From: Bombus terrestris
Lineage: Eukaryota > Arthropoda > Insecta > Hymenoptera > Apidae
DNA: 64,000 bases
Assembly: GCF_910591885.1 (NCBI RefSeq)
Contig: NC_063271.1
Location: 21,777,334-21,841,333 of the forward strand
Reading direction: 5' to 3'
How positions within the stretch are numbered: the first letter of the stretch is position 1; the number at the start of each line of letters is the position of its first letter. The notes beneath the pieces are model-generated. The model had not been told where the DNA came from. It did no database searches and saw only the letters and a program-made list of their open reading frames with translations. Below are positions 31,771-48,490 of the stretch, piece after piece. The position numbers were made by a program, and so were the translations under genes.

Positions 31771-34710
31771 ATATAACGTATAACGATATATATTATTACG
31801 TACTAACGTATAACGTTATATACTATTACTATATAACGTATAAAGTTATATACTATTACTATATAACGTATAACGTTATATACTATTACTATATAACGTA
31901 TAACGTTATATACTATTACTATATAACGTATAACGTTATATACTATTACTATATAACGTATAACGTTATATACTATTACTATATAACGTATAACGATATA
32001 TACCATTCCGTACTATCGTATAACGTTATATACTATTACTATATAACGCATAACGTTATATACTATTACTATATAACGTATATCGCTATATACTATTACT
32101 ATATAACGTATAACGATATATACTATAACGTATTAACGTATAACGTTATATACCATTACGTAATAGCGTATAACGTTATATAGTATTACCATATCACGTA
32201 TAACGTTGTATATTATTACGTACTAACGTATAACGTTATATACTATTACTATATAACGTACAACGATATATACCATTCCGTACTATCGTATAACGTTATA
32301 TACTATTACTATATAACGCATAACGTTATATACTATTACTATATAACGCATAACGTTATATACTATTACTATATAACGCATAACGTTATATACTATTACT
32401 ATATAACGCATAACGTTATATACTACTACTATATAACGCATAACGTTATATAATATTACTATATAACGTATAACGTTATATACTATTACTATATAACGTA
32501 TAACGTTATATACTATTACTATATAACGTATATCGCTATATACTATTACTATATAACGTATAACGATATATACTATGACGTATTAACGTATAACGTTATA
32601 CGCTATTACGTAATAGCGTATAACGTTATATAGTATTACCATATCACGTATAACGTTATATACTATTACGTACTATCGTATAACGTTATATAATATTACT
32701 ATATAACGTATAACGTTATATACTATTACTATATAACGTATAACGATATATACTATTACGTATTAACGTATAACGTTATATAGTATTACCATATCACGTA
32801 TAACGTTGTATAATATTACGTACTAACGTATAACGTTATATACTATTACTATATAACGTATAACGTTATATACTATTACTATATAACGTATAACGTTATA
32901 TACTATTACTATATAACGTATAACGTTATATACTATTACTATATACCGCATAACGTTATATAATATTACTATATAACGCATAACGTTATATACTATTACT
33001 ATATAACGTATAACGTTATATACTATTGCTATATAACGTATAACGTTATATACTATTACTATATAACGTATAACCATATATACTATTCCGTATTAACGTA
33101 TAACGTTATATACTATTACGTAATAGCGTATAACGTTATATAGTATTACCACATCACGTATAACGTTGTATATTATTACGTACTAACGTATAACGTTATA
33201 TGCTATTACTATATAACGTATAACGATATATACTATTACGTACTATCGTATAACGTTATATACTATTACTATATAACGTATAACGATATATATTATTACG
33301 TACTAACGTATAACGTTATATACTATTACTATATAACGTATAAAGTTATATACTATTACTATATAACGTATAACGTTATATACTATTACTATATAACGTA
33401 TAACGTTATATACTATTACTATATAACGTATAACGTTATATACTATTACTATATAACGTATAACGTTATATACTATTACTATATAACGTATAACGATATA
33501 TACCATTCCGTACTATCGTATAACGTTATATACTATTACTATATAACGCATAACGTTATATACTATTACTATATAACGCATAACGTTATATACTATTACT
33601 ATATAACGCATAACGTTATATAATATTACTATATAACGTATAACGTTATATACTATTACTATATAACGTATAACGTTATATACTATTACTATATAACGTA
33701 TATCGCTATATACTATTACTATATAACGTATAACGATATATAATATTACGTATTAACGTATAACGTTATATACAGTTACGTAATAGCGTATAACGTTATA
33801 TAGTATTACCATATCACGTATAAAGTTATATATTATTACGTACTAACGTATAACGTTATATACTATTACTATATAACGTATAACGTTATATACTATTACT
33901 ATATAACGTATAACGTTATATACTATTACTATATAGCGCATAACGTTATATAATATTACTATATAACGTATAACGTTATATACTATTACTATATAACGTA
34001 TAACGTTATATACTATTACTATATAACGTATAACGTTATATACTATTACTATATAACGTATAACGTTATATACTATTACTATATAACGTATAACGTTATA
34101 TACTGTTACGTAATAGCGTATAACGTTATATAGTATTGCCATATCACGTATAACGTTGTATATTATTACGTACTAACGTATAACGTTATATACTATTACT
34201 ATATAACGTATAACGTTATATACTATTACTATATAACGTATAACGTTATATACTATTACTATATAACGTATAACGTTATATACTATTACTATATAACGTA
34301 TAACGTTATATACTATTACTATATAACACATAACGTTATATAATATTACTATATAACGTATAACGTTATATACTATTACTATATAACGTATAACGTTATA
34401 TACTATTACTATATAACGCATAACGTTATATAATGTTACTATATAACGTATAACGTTATATACTATTACTATATAACGTATAACGTTATATACTATTACT
34501 ATATAACGTATAACGATATATACTATTACGTATTAACGTATAACGTTAGATAGTATTACCATATCACGTATAACGCTGTATATTATTACGTACTAACGTA
34601 TGACGTTATATACTATTACTATATAACGTATAACGTTATATACTATTACTATATAACGTATAACGTTATGTACTATTACTATATAACGTATAACGTTATA
34701 TACTATTACT
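31411..34710 (+). repeat. 3.3-kb dispersed block, copy 2
   Basis: This is a copy of 5881-9240 and of about 56,220-59,520. Private changes here are TA to CG at 32601-32602 and a CpG to CpA change at 34328 (ATATAACACA). TACAGTTACG near 33771 is shared with 8331 but not with the third copy, which has TACCATTACG there. Confidence 0.88.
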
Positions 34711-34800
34711 ATATAACGTATAACGTTATAAACTATTACTATATAACGTATAACGTTATATACTATTACTATATAACGCATAACGTTATATAATATTACT

Positions 34801-37800
34801 ATATAACGTATAACGTTATATACTATTACTATATAACGTATAACGTTATATACTATTACTATATAACGTATAACGTTATATACTATTACTATATAACCTA
34901 TAACGTTATATACTATTACTATATAACGTATAACGTTATATACTATTACTATATAACGTATAACGTTATATACTATTACTATATAACGTATAACGTTATA
35001 TACTATTACTATATAACGTATAACGTTATATACTTATACTATATAACGTATAACGTTATATACTATTACTATATAACGCATAACGTTATATAATATTACT
35101 ATATAACGTATAACGATATATACTATTACGTATTAACGTATAACGTTATATAGTATTACGTACTAACGTATAACGTTATATACTATTACTATATAACGTA
35201 TATCGCTATATACTATTACTATATAACGTATAACGATATATACTATTACGTATTAACGTATAACGTTATATACTATTACTATATAACGTATGACGTTATA
35301 TACTATTACTATATAACGTATAACGTTATATAATATTACTATATAACGCATAACGTTATATGACATTACTATATAACGTATAACGTTATATACTTATACT
35401 ATATAACGTATAACGTTATATACTATTACTATATAACGTATAACGTTATATACTGTTACTATATAACGTATAACGATATATACTATTACGTATTAACGTA
35501 TAACGTTATATACTATTACGTACTAACGTATAACGTTATATACTATTACGTAATAGCGTATAACTTTATATAGTACTACCATATCACGTATTACGTTATA
35601 TACTATTACGTACTATCGTATAACGTTATATACTATTACTATATAACGCATAACGTTATATACTATTACTATATAACGCATAACGTTATATACTATTACT
35701 ATATAACGCATAACGTTATATAATATTACTATATAACGTATAACGTTATATACTATTACGTACTAACGTATAACGTTATATACTATTACTATATAACGTA
35801 TATCGCTATATACTATTACTATATAACGTATAACGATATATACTATTACGTATTAACGTATAACGTTATATACTATTACTATATAACGTATGACGTTATA
35901 TACTATTACTATATAACGTATAACGTTATATAATATTACTATATAACGCATAACGTTATATGACATTACTATATAACGTATAACGTTATATACTTATACT
36001 ATATAACGTATAACGTTATATACTATTACTATATAACGTATAACGTTATATACTGTTACTATATAACGTATAACGATATATACTATTACGTATTAACGTA
36101 TAACGTTATATACTATTACGTACTAACGTATAACGTTATATACTATTACGTAATAGCGTATAACTTTATATAGTATTACCATATCACGTATTACGTTATA
36201 TACTATTACGTACTATCGTATAACGTTATATACTATTACTATATAACGCATAACGTTATATACTATTACTATATAACGTATAACGTTATATACTCTTACT
36301 GTATAACGTATATCGCTATATACTATTACTATATAACGTATAACGATATATACTATTACGTATTAACGTATAACGTTATATACCATTACGTAATAGCGTA
36401 TATCGTTATATAGTATTACCATATCACGTATAACGTTGTATATTATTACGTACTAACGTATAACGTTATATACTATTACTATATAACGTATAACGTTATA
36501 TACTATTACTATATAACGTATAACGTTATATACTATTACTATATAACGCATAACGTTATATAATATTACTATATAACGTATAACGTTATATACTATTACT
36601 ATATAACGTATAACGTTATATACTATTACTATATAACGTATAACGTTATATACTATTACTATATAACGTATAACGTTATATACTATTACTATATAACGTA
36701 TAACGTTATATACTATTACTATATAACGTATAACGATATATACTATGACGTATTAACGTATAACGTTATATACTATTACGTAATAGCGTATAACGTTATA
36801 TAGTATTACCATATCACGTATAACGATATATACTATTACGTACTATCGTATAACGTTATATACTATTACTATATAACGTATAACGTTATATAGTATTACC
36901 ATATCACGTATAACGTTGTATATTATTACGTACTAACGTATAACGTTATATACTATTACTATATAACGTATAAAGTTATATACTATTACTATATAACGTA
37001 TAACGTTATATACTATTACTATATAACGTATAACGTTATATACTATTACTATATAACGTATAACGTTATATACTATTACTATATAACGTATAACGTTATA
37101 TACTATTACTATATAACCTATAACGTTATATACTATTACTATATAACGTATAACGTTATATACTATTACTATATAACGTATAACGTTATATACTATTACT
37201 ATATAACGTATAACGTTATATACTATTACTATATAACGTATAACGTTATATACTTATACTATATAACGTATAACGTTATATACTATTACTATATAACGCA
37301 TAACGTTATATAATATTACTATATAACGTATAACGATATATACTATTACGTATTAACGTATAACGTTATATAGTATTACGTACTAACGTATAACGTTATA
37401 TACTATTACTATATAACGTATATCGCTATATACTATTACTATATAACGTATAACGATATATACTATTACGTATTAACGTATAACGTTATATACTATTACT
37501 ATATAACGTATGACGTTATATACTAATACTATATAACGTATAACGTTATATAATATTACTATATAACGCATAACGTTATATGACATTACTATATAACGTA
37601 TAACGTTATATACTTATACTATATAACGTATAACGTTATATACTATTACTATATAACGTATAACGTTATATACTGTTACTATATAACGTATAACGATATA
37701 TACTATTACGTATTAACGTATAACGTTATATACTATTACGTACTAACGTATAACGTTATATACTATTACGTAATAGCGTATAACTTTATATAGTATTACC

Positions 37801-39240
37801 ATATCACGTATTACGTTATATACTATTACGTACTATCGTATAACGTTATATACTATTACTATATAACGCATAACGTTATATACTATTACTATATAACGCA
37901 TAACGTTATATACTATTACTATATAACGCATAACGTTATATAATATTACTATATAACGTATAACGTTATATACTATTACGTACTAACGTATAACGTTATA
38001 TACTATTACTATATAACGTATATCGCTATATACTATTACTATATAACGTATAACGATATATACTATTACGTATTAACGTATAACGTTATATACTATTACT
38101 ATATAACGTATGACGTTATATACTATTACTATATAACGTATAACGTTATATAATATTACTATATAACGCATAACGTTATATGACATTACTATATAACGTA
38201 TAACGTTATATACTTATACTATATAACGTATAACGTTATATACTATTACTATATAACGTATAACGTTATATACTGTTACTATATAACGTATAACGATATA
38301 TACTATTACGTATTAACGTATAACGTTATATACTATTACGTACTAACGTATAACGTTATATACTATTACGTAATAGCGTATAACTTTATATAGTATTACC
38401 ATATCACGTATTACGTTATATACTATTACGTACTATCGTATAACGTTATATACTATTACTATATAACGCATAACGTTATATACTATTACTATATAACGTA
38501 TAACGTTATATACTCTTACTGTATAACGTATATCGCTATATACTATTACTATATAACGTATAACGATATATACTATTACGTATTAACGTATAACGTTATA
38601 TACCATTACGTAATAGCGTATATCGTTATATAGTATTACCATATCACGTATAACGTTGTATATTATTACGTACTAACGTATAACGTTATATACTATTACT
38701 ATATAACGTATAACGTTATATACTATTACTATATAACGTATAACGTTATATACTATTACTATATAACGCATAACGTTATATAATATTACTATATAACGTA
38801 TAACGTTATATACTATTACTATATAACGTATAACGTTATATACTATTACTATATAACGTATAACGTTATATACTATTACTATATAACGTATAACGTTATA
38901 TACTATTACTATATAACGTATAACGTTATATACTATTACTATATAACGTATAACGATATATACTATGACGTATTAACGTATAACGTTATATACTATTACG
39001 TAATAGCGTATAACGTTATATAGTATTACCATATCACGTATAACGTTATGTACTATTACATACTATCGTATAACGTTATATACTATTACTATATAACGTA
39101 TAACGTTATATAGTATTACCATATCACGTATAACGTTGTATATTATTACGTACTAACGTATAACGTTATATACTATTACTATATAACGTATAAAGTTATA
39201 TACTATTACTATATAACGTATAACGTTATATACTATTACT
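34801..39240 (+). repeat. 2,220-bp (74-monomer) higher-order repeat, first two copies
   Basis: Copies 34801-37020 and 37021-39240 align without a gap. I see about five base differences: TACTAATACT at 37521, TAGTACTACC at 35571 against TAGTATTACC, and three bases in the monomer at 36811 (TAACGATATA TACTATTACG) against 39031 (TAACGTTATG TACTATTACA). Each unit contains the duplicated 600-bp module, the GTATAACGTA monomer, a type B module with TATCGTTATA and the TAAAGTTATA monomer. Confidence 0.93.
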
Positions 39241-39690
39241 ATATAACGTATAACGTTATATACTATTACTATATAACGTATAACGATATATACTATTCCG
39301 TACTATCGTATAACGTTATATACTATTACTATATAACGCATAACGTTATATACTATTACTATATAACGTATAACGTTATATACTATTACGTAATAGCGTA
39401 TAACGTTATATAGTATTACCATATCACGTATAACGTTGTATATTATTACGTACTAACGTATAACGTTATATACTATTACTATATAACGTATAAAGTTATA
39501 TACTATTACTATATAACGTATAACGTTATATACTATTACTATATAACGTATAACGTTATATACTATTACTATATAACGTATAACGATATATACTATTCCG
39601 TACTATCGTATAACGTTATATACTATTACTATATAACGCATAACGTTATATACTATTACTATATAACGTATAACGTTATATACTATTACT
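39091..39690 (+). repeat. 300-bp (10-monomer) tandem duplication
   Basis: Segments 39091-39390 and 39391-39690 repeat the series ATATCACGTA with TAACGTTGTA, TACTAACGTA, TAAAGTTATA, a short canonical run, TAACGATATA with TACTATTCCG, TACTATCGTA and ATATAACGCA. The same duplicated pair is present at 44,190-44,789, so it was copied as part of a larger block of roughly 5.1 kb. Confidence 0.85.
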
Positions 39691-39990
39691 ATATAACGCA
39701 TAACGTTATATAATATTACTATATAACGTATAACGTTATATACTATTACTATATAACGTATAACGATATATACTATTACGTATTAACGTATAACGTTATA
39801 TAGTATTACCATATCACGTATAACGTTGTATATTATTACGTACTAACGTATAACGTTATATACTATTACTATATAACGTATAACGTTATATACTATTACT
39901 ATATAACGTATAACGTTATATACTATTACTATATAACGTATAACGTTATATACTATTACTATATACCGCATAACGTTATATACTATTACT

Positions 39991-42900
39991 ATATAACGCA
40001 TAACGTTATATAATATTACTATATAACGTATAACGATATATACTATTACGTATTAACGTATAACGTTATATAGTATTACGTACTAACGTATAACGTTATA
40101 TACTATTACTATATAACGTATATCGCTATATACTATTACTATATAACGTATAACGATATATACTATTACGTATTAACGTATAACGTTATATACTATTACT
40201 ATATAACGTATGACGTTATATACTATTACTATATAACGTATAACGTTATATAATATTACTATATAACGCATAACGTTATATGACATTACTATATAACGTA
40301 TAACGTTATATACTTATACTATATAACGTATAACGTTATATACTATTACTATATAACGTATAACGTTATATACTGTTACTATATAACGTATAACGATATA
40401 TACTATTACGTATTAACGTATAACGTTATATACTATTACGTACTAACGTATAACGTTATATACTATTACGTAATAGCGTATAACTTTATATAGTACTACC
40501 ATATCACGTATTACGTTATATACTATTACGTACTATCGTATAACGTTATATACTATTACTATATAACGCATAACGTTATATACTATTACTATATAACGCA
40601 TAACGTTATATACTATTACTATATAACGCATAACGTTATATAATATTACTATATAACGTATAACGTTATATACTATTACGTACTAACGTATAACGTTATA
40701 TACTATTACTATATAACGTATATCGCTATATACTATTACTATATAACGTATAACGATATATACTATTACGTATTAACGTATAACGTTATATACTATTACT
40801 ATATAACGTATGACGTTATATACTATTACTATATAACGTATAACGTTATATAATATTACTATATAACGCATAACGTTATATGACATTACTATATAACGTA
40901 TAACGTTATATACTTATACTATATAACGTATAACGTTATATACTATTACTATATAACGTATAACGTTATATACTGTTACTATATAACGTATAACGATATA
41001 TACTATTACGTATTAACGTATAACGTTATATACTATTACGTACTAACGTATAACGTTATATACTATTACGTAATAGCGTATAACTTTATATAGTATTACG
41101 TATCACGTATTACGTTATATACTATTACGTACTATCGTATAACGTTATATACTATTACTATATAACGCATAACGTTATATACTATTACTATATAACGTAT
41201 AACGTTATATACTCTTACTGTATAACGTATATCGCTATATACTATTACTATATAACGTATAACGATATATACTATTACGTATTAACGTATAACGTTATAT
41301 ACCATTACGTAATAGCGTATATCGTTATATAGTATTACCATATCACGTATAACGTTGTATATTATTACGTACTAACGTATAACGTTATATACTATTACTA
41401 TATAACGTATAACGTTATATACTATTACTATATAACGTATAACGTTATATACTATTACTATATAACGCATAACGTTATATAATATTACTATATAACGTAT
41501 AACGTTATATACTATTACTATATAACGTATAACGTTATATACTATTACTATATAACGTATAACGTTATATACTATTACTATATAACGTATAACGTTATAT
41601 ACTATTACTATATAACGTATAACGTTATATACTATTACTATATAACGTATAACGATATATACTATGACGTATTAACGTATAACGTTATATACTATTACGT
41701 AATAGCGTATAACGTTATATAGTATTACCATATCACGTATAACGTTATGTACTATTACATACTATCGTATAACGTTATATACTATTACTATATAACGTAT
41801 AACGTTATATAGTATTACCATATCACGTATAACGTTGTATATTATTACGTACTAACGTATAACGTTATATACTATTACTATATAACGTATAAAGTTATAT
41901 ACTATTACTATATAACGTATAACGTTATATACTATTACTATATAACGTATAACGTTATATACTATTACTATATAACGTATAACGTTATATACTATTACTA
42001 TATAACGTATAACGTTATATACTATTACTATATAACCTATAACGTTATATACTATTACTATATAACGTATAACGTTATATACTATTACTATATAACGTAT
42101 AACGTTATATACTATTACTATATAACGTATAACGTTATATACTATTACTATATAACGTATAACGTTATATACTTATACTATATAACGTATAACGTTATAT
42201 ACTATTACTATATAACGCATAACGTTATATAATATTACTATATAACGTATAACGATATATACTATTACGTATTAACGTATAACGTTATATAGTATTACGT
42301 ACTAACGTATAACGTTATATACTATTACTATATAACGTATATCGCTATATACTATTACTATATAACGTATAACGATATATACTATTACGTATTAACGTAT
42401 AACGTTATATACTATTACTATATAACGTATGACGTTATATACTATTACTATATAACGTATAACGTTATATAATATTACTATATAACGCATAACGTTATAT
42501 GACATTACTATATAACGTATAACGTTATATACTTATACTATATAACGTATAACGTTATATACTATTACTATATAACGTATAACGTTATATACTGTTACTA
42601 TATAACGTATAACGATATATACTATTACGTATTAACGTATAACGTTATATACTATTACGTACTAACGTATAACGTTATATACTATTACGTAATAGCGTAT
42701 AACTTTATATAGTATTACCATATCACGTATTACGTTATATACTATTACGTACTATCGTATAACGTTATATACTATTACTATATAACGCATAACGTTATAT
42801 ACTATTACTATATAACGCATAACGTTATATACTATTACTATATAACGCATAACGTTATATAATATTACTATATAACGTATAACGTTATATACTATTACGT

Positions 42901-44189
42901 ACTAACGTATAACGTTATATACTATTACTATATAACGTATATCGCTATATACTATTACTATATAACGTATAACGATATATACTATTACGTATTAACGTAT
43001 AACGTTATATACTATTACTATATAACGTATGACGTTATATACTATTACTATATAACGTATAACGTTATATAATATTACTATATAACGCATAACGTTATAT
43101 GACATTACTATATAACGTATAACGTTATATACTTATACTATATAACGTATAACGTTATATACTATTACTATATAACGTATAACGTTATATACTGTTACTA
43201 TATAACGTATAACGATATATACTATTACGTATTAACGTATAACGTTATATACTATTACGTACTAACGTATAACATTATATACTATTACGTAATAGCGTAT
43301 AACTTTATATAGTATTACCATATCACGTATTACGTTATATACTATTACGTACTATCGTATAACGTTATATACTATTACTATATAACGTATAACGTTATAT
43401 ACTATTACGTACTAACGTATAACGTTATATACTATTACTATATAACGTATATCGCTATATACTATTACTATATAACGTATAACGATATATACTATTACGT
43501 ATTAACGTATAACGTTATATACTATTACTATATAACGTATGACGTTATATACTATTACTATATAACGTATAACGTTATATACTCTTACTGTATAACGTAT
43601 ATCGCTATATACTATTACTATATAACGTATAACGATATATACTATTACGTATTAACGTATAACGTTATATACCATTACGTAATAGCGTATATCGTTATAT
43701 AGTATTACCATATCACGTATAACGTTGTATATTATTACGTACTAACGTATAACGTTATATACTATTACTATATAACGTATAACGTTATATACTATTACTA
43801 TATAACGTATAACGTTATATACTATTACTATATAACGCATAACGTTATATAATATTACTATATAACGTATAACGTTATATACTATTACTATATAACGTAT
43901 AACGTTATATACTATTACTATATAACGTATAACGTTATATACTATTACTATATAACGTATAACGTTATATACTATTACTATATAACGTATAACGTTATAT
44001 ACTATTACTATATAACGTATAACGATATATACTATGACGTATTAACGTATAACGTTATATACTATTACGTAATAGCGTATAACGTTATATAGTATTACCA
44101 TATCACGTATAACGTTATGTACTATTACATACTATCGTATAACGTTATATACTATTACTATATAACGTATAACGTTATATAGTATTACC
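39991..44189 (+). repeat. 2,220-bp higher-order repeat, third copy and shortened fourth
   Basis: The third copy starts near 39991 and runs to about 42,209. The fourth, starting at about 42,210, loses monomers near 43,380-43,560, then rejoins the unit at the GTATAACGTA-type monomer near 43,590. The distance between equivalent positions in copies three and four is 2,219, not 2,220, because copy three carries the one-base deletion at 41,100. TAGTACTACC near 40491 is otherwise found only near 35571, so copy three is partly derived from copy one, while its right part matches copy two. Confidence 0.87.
41098..41104 (+). other. One-base deletion, the only register shift in 64 kb
   Basis: The expected junction TTACCATATCACG reads TTACGTATCACG: CA is replaced by G at 41,100. 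Every monomer to the left starts at 1 modulo 30, and every monomer to the right starts one base earlier. Equivalent sites in sister units (for example 36,180 and 40,500) have the normal sequence. It is either a recent real mutation or a consensus error; the flanking register is otherwise perfect. Confidence 0.95.
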
Positions 44190-44789
44190 ATATCACGTAT
44201 AACGTTGTATATTATTACGTACTAACGTATAACGTTATATACTATTACTATATAACGTATAAAGTTATATACTATTACTATATAACGTATAACGTTATAT
44301 ACTATTACTATATAACGTATAACGTTATATACTATTACTATATAACGTATAACGATATATACTATTCCGTACTATCGTATAACGTTATATACTATTACTA
44401 TATAACGCATAACGTTATATACTATTACTATATAACGTATAACGTTATATACTATTACGTAATAGCGTATAACGTTATATAGTATTACCATATCACGTAT
44501 AACGTTGTATATTATTACGTACTAACGTATAACGTTATATACTATTACTATATAACGTATAAAGTTATATACTATTACTATATAACGTATAACGTTATAT
44601 ACTATTACTATATAACGTATAACGTTATATACTATTACTATATAACGTATAACGATATATACTATTCCGTACTATCGTATAACGTTATATACTATTACTA
44701 TATAACGCATAACGTTATATACTATTACTATATAACGTATAACGTTATATACTATTACTATATAACGCATAACGTTATATAATATTACT
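44190..44789 (+). repeat. Second instance of the 300-bp tandem duplication
   Basis: Segments 44190-44489 and 44490-44789 repeat the same ten monomers as 39091-39690, including TAAAGTTATA and TACTATTCCG. Both instances end in a canonical unit followed by ATATAACGCA with TAATATTACT. Confidence 0.83.
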
Positions 44790-45689
44790 ATATAACGTAT
44801 AACGTTATATACTATTACTATATAACGTATAACGATATATACTATTACGTATTAACGTATAACGTTATATAGTATTACCATATCACGTATAACGTTGTAT
44901 ATTATTACGTACTAACGTATAACGTTATATACTATTACTATATAACGTATAACGTTATATACTATTACTATATAACGTATAACGTTATATACTATTACTA
45001 TATAACGCATAACGTTATATACTATTACTATATACCGCATAACGTTATATAATATTACTATATAACGCATAACGTTATATACTATTACTATATAACGTAT
45101 AACGTTATATACTATTACTATATAACGTATAACGTTATATACTATTACTATATAACGTATAACGTTATATACTATTACTATATAACGTATAACGTTATAT
45201 ACTATAACTATATAACGCATAACGTTATATAATATTACTATATAACGTATAACGTTATATACTATTACTATATAACGTATAACGTTATATACTATTACTA
45301 TATAACGCATAACGTTATATAATATTACTATATAACGTATAACGTTATATACTATTACTATATAACGTATAACGTTAAATACTATTACTATATAACGTAT
45401 AACGTTATATACTATTACTATATAACGTATAACGATATATACTATTACGTATTAACGTATAACGTTATATAGTATTACCATATCACGTATGACGTTGTAT
45501 ATTATTACGTACCAACGTATAACGTTATATACTATTACTATATAACGTATAACGTTATATACTATTACTATATAACGTATAACGATATATACTATTACGT
45601 ATTAACGTATAACGTTAGATAGTATTACCATATCACGTATAACGTTGTATATTATTACGTACTAACGTATGACGTTATATACTATTACT

Positions 45690-48490
45690 ATATAACGTAT
45701 AACGTTATATACTATTACTATATAACGTATAACGTTATATACTATTACTATATAACGTATAACGTTATATACTATTACTATATAACGTATAACGTTATAT
45801 ACTATTACTATATAACGCATAACGTTATATAATATTACTCTATAACGTATAACGTTATATACTATTACTATATAACGTATAACGTTATATACTATTACTA
45901 TATAACGCATAACGTTATATACTATTACTATATAACGTATAACGTTATATACTATTACTATATAACGTATAACGTTATATACTATTACTATATAACGTAT
46001 AACGTTATAAACTATTACTATATAACGTATAACGTTATATACTATTACTATATAACGCATAACGTTATATAATATTACTATATAACGTATAACGTTATAT
46101 ACTATTACTATATAACGTATAACGTTATATACTATTACGTATTAACGTATAACGTTATATAGTATTACCATATCACGTATAACGTTGTATATTATTACGT
46201 ACTAACGTATAACGTTATATACTATTACTATATAACGTATAACGTTATATACTATTACTATATAACGTATAACGTTATATACTATTGCTATATAACGTAT
46301 AACGTTATATACTATGACTATATACCGCATAACGTTATATAATATTACTATATAACGCATAACGTTATATACTATTACTATATAACGTATAACGTTATAT
46401 ACTATTACTATATAACGTATAACGTTATATACTATTACTATATAACGTATAACGATATATACTATTCCGTACTATCGTATAACGTTATATACTATTACTA
46501 TATAACGCATAACGTTATATGCTATTACTATATAACGCATAACGTTATATACTATTACTATATAACGCATAACGTTATATAATATTACTATATAACGCAT
46601 AACGTTATATACTATTACTATATAACGCATAACGTTATATAATATTACTATATAACGTATAACGTTATATACTATTACTATATAACGTATAACGTTATAT
46701 ACTATTACTATATAACGCATAACGTTATATACTATTACTATATAACGCATAACGTTATATAATATTACTATATAACGTATAACGTTATATACTATTACTA
46801 TATAACGTATAACGTTATATACTATTACTATATAACGTATAACGTTATATACTATTACTATATAACGTATAACGTTATATACTATTACTATATAACGTAT
46901 AACGTTATATACTATTACTATATAACGTATAACGTTATATACTATTGCTATATAACGTATAACGTTATATACTATTACTATATAACGTATAACGATATAT
47001 ACTATGACGTATTAACGTATAACGTTATATACTATTACGTAATAGCGTATAACGTTATATAGTATTACCATATCACGTATAACGTTGTATATTATTACGT
47101 ACTAACGTATAACGTTATATACTATTACTATATAACGTATAACGTTATATACTATTACTATATAACGTATAACGTTATATACTATTACTATATAACGTAT
47201 AACGTTATATCCTATGACTATATACCGCATAACGTTATATAATATTACTATATAACGCATAACGTTATATACTATTACTATATAACGTATAACGTTATAT
47301 ACTATTACTATATAACGTATAACGTTATATACTATTACTATATAACGTATAACGATATATACTATTCCGTACTATCGTATAACGTTATATACTATTACTA
47401 TATAACGCATAACGTTATATACTATTACTATATAACGTATAACGTTATATACTATTACTATATAACGTATAACGTTATATACTATTACTATATAACGCAT
47501 AACGTTATATAATATTACTATATAACGTATAACGTTATATACTATTACTATATAACGTATAACGTTATATACTATTACTATATAACGCATAACGTTATAT
47601 AATATTACTATATAACGTATAACGTTATATACTATTACTATATAACGTATAACGTTATATACTATTACTATATAACGTATAACGATATATACTATTACGT
47701 ATTAACGTATAACGTTATATACTATTACTATATAATGTATAACGTTATATACTATTACTATATAACGTATAACGTTATATACTGTTACTATATAACGTAT
47801 AACGATATATACTATTACGTATTAACGTATAACGTTATATACTATTACGTACTAACGTATAACGTTATATACTATTACTATATAACGTATATCGCTATAT
47901 ACTATTACTATATAACGTATATCGCTATATACTATTACTATATAACGTATAACGATATATACTGTTACTATATAACGTATAACGATATATACTATTACGT
48001 ATTAACGTATAACGTTATATACCATTACGTAATAGCGTATAACGTTATATAGTATTACCATATCACGTATAACGTTGTATATTATTACGTACTAACGTAT
48101 AACGTTATATACTATTACTATATAACGTATAACGTTATATACTATTACTATATAACGTATAACGTTATATACTATTACTATATAACGCATAACGTTATAT
48201 AATATTACTATATAACGTATAACGTTATATACTATTACTATATAACGTATAACGTTATATACTATTACTATATACCGCATAACGTTATATAATATTACTA
48301 TATAACGCATAACGTTATATACTATTACTATATAACGCATAACGTTATATAATATTACTATATAACGTATAACGTTATATACTATTACTATATAACGTAT
48401 AACGTTATATACTATTACTATATAACGTATATCGCTATATACTATTACTATATAACGTATAACGATATATACTATGACGTATTAACGTAT
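45690..48490 (+). repeat. 2.8-kb right-hand block, copy 1
   Basis: This segment aligns with about 61,350-64,000 at offset 15,660, dropping to 15,510 after a five-monomer loss near 63,240. Its part 46,080-48,110 also aligns with 51,210-53,240 at offset 5,130. Markers are AACTATTACT near 46,009, GCTATTACT near 46,521, ACTATGACT with ATATACCGCA, CCTATGACT near 47,211, and the TATAATGTAT monomer at 47,731. Confidence 0.88.

Noticed and set aside
47735..48052. 105-codon plus-strand frame found in five near-identical copies
   Set aside because: The ATG comes from one CpG to TpG satellite mutation and the stop from the TAATAG variant. Conservation is explained by recent duplication of the block.
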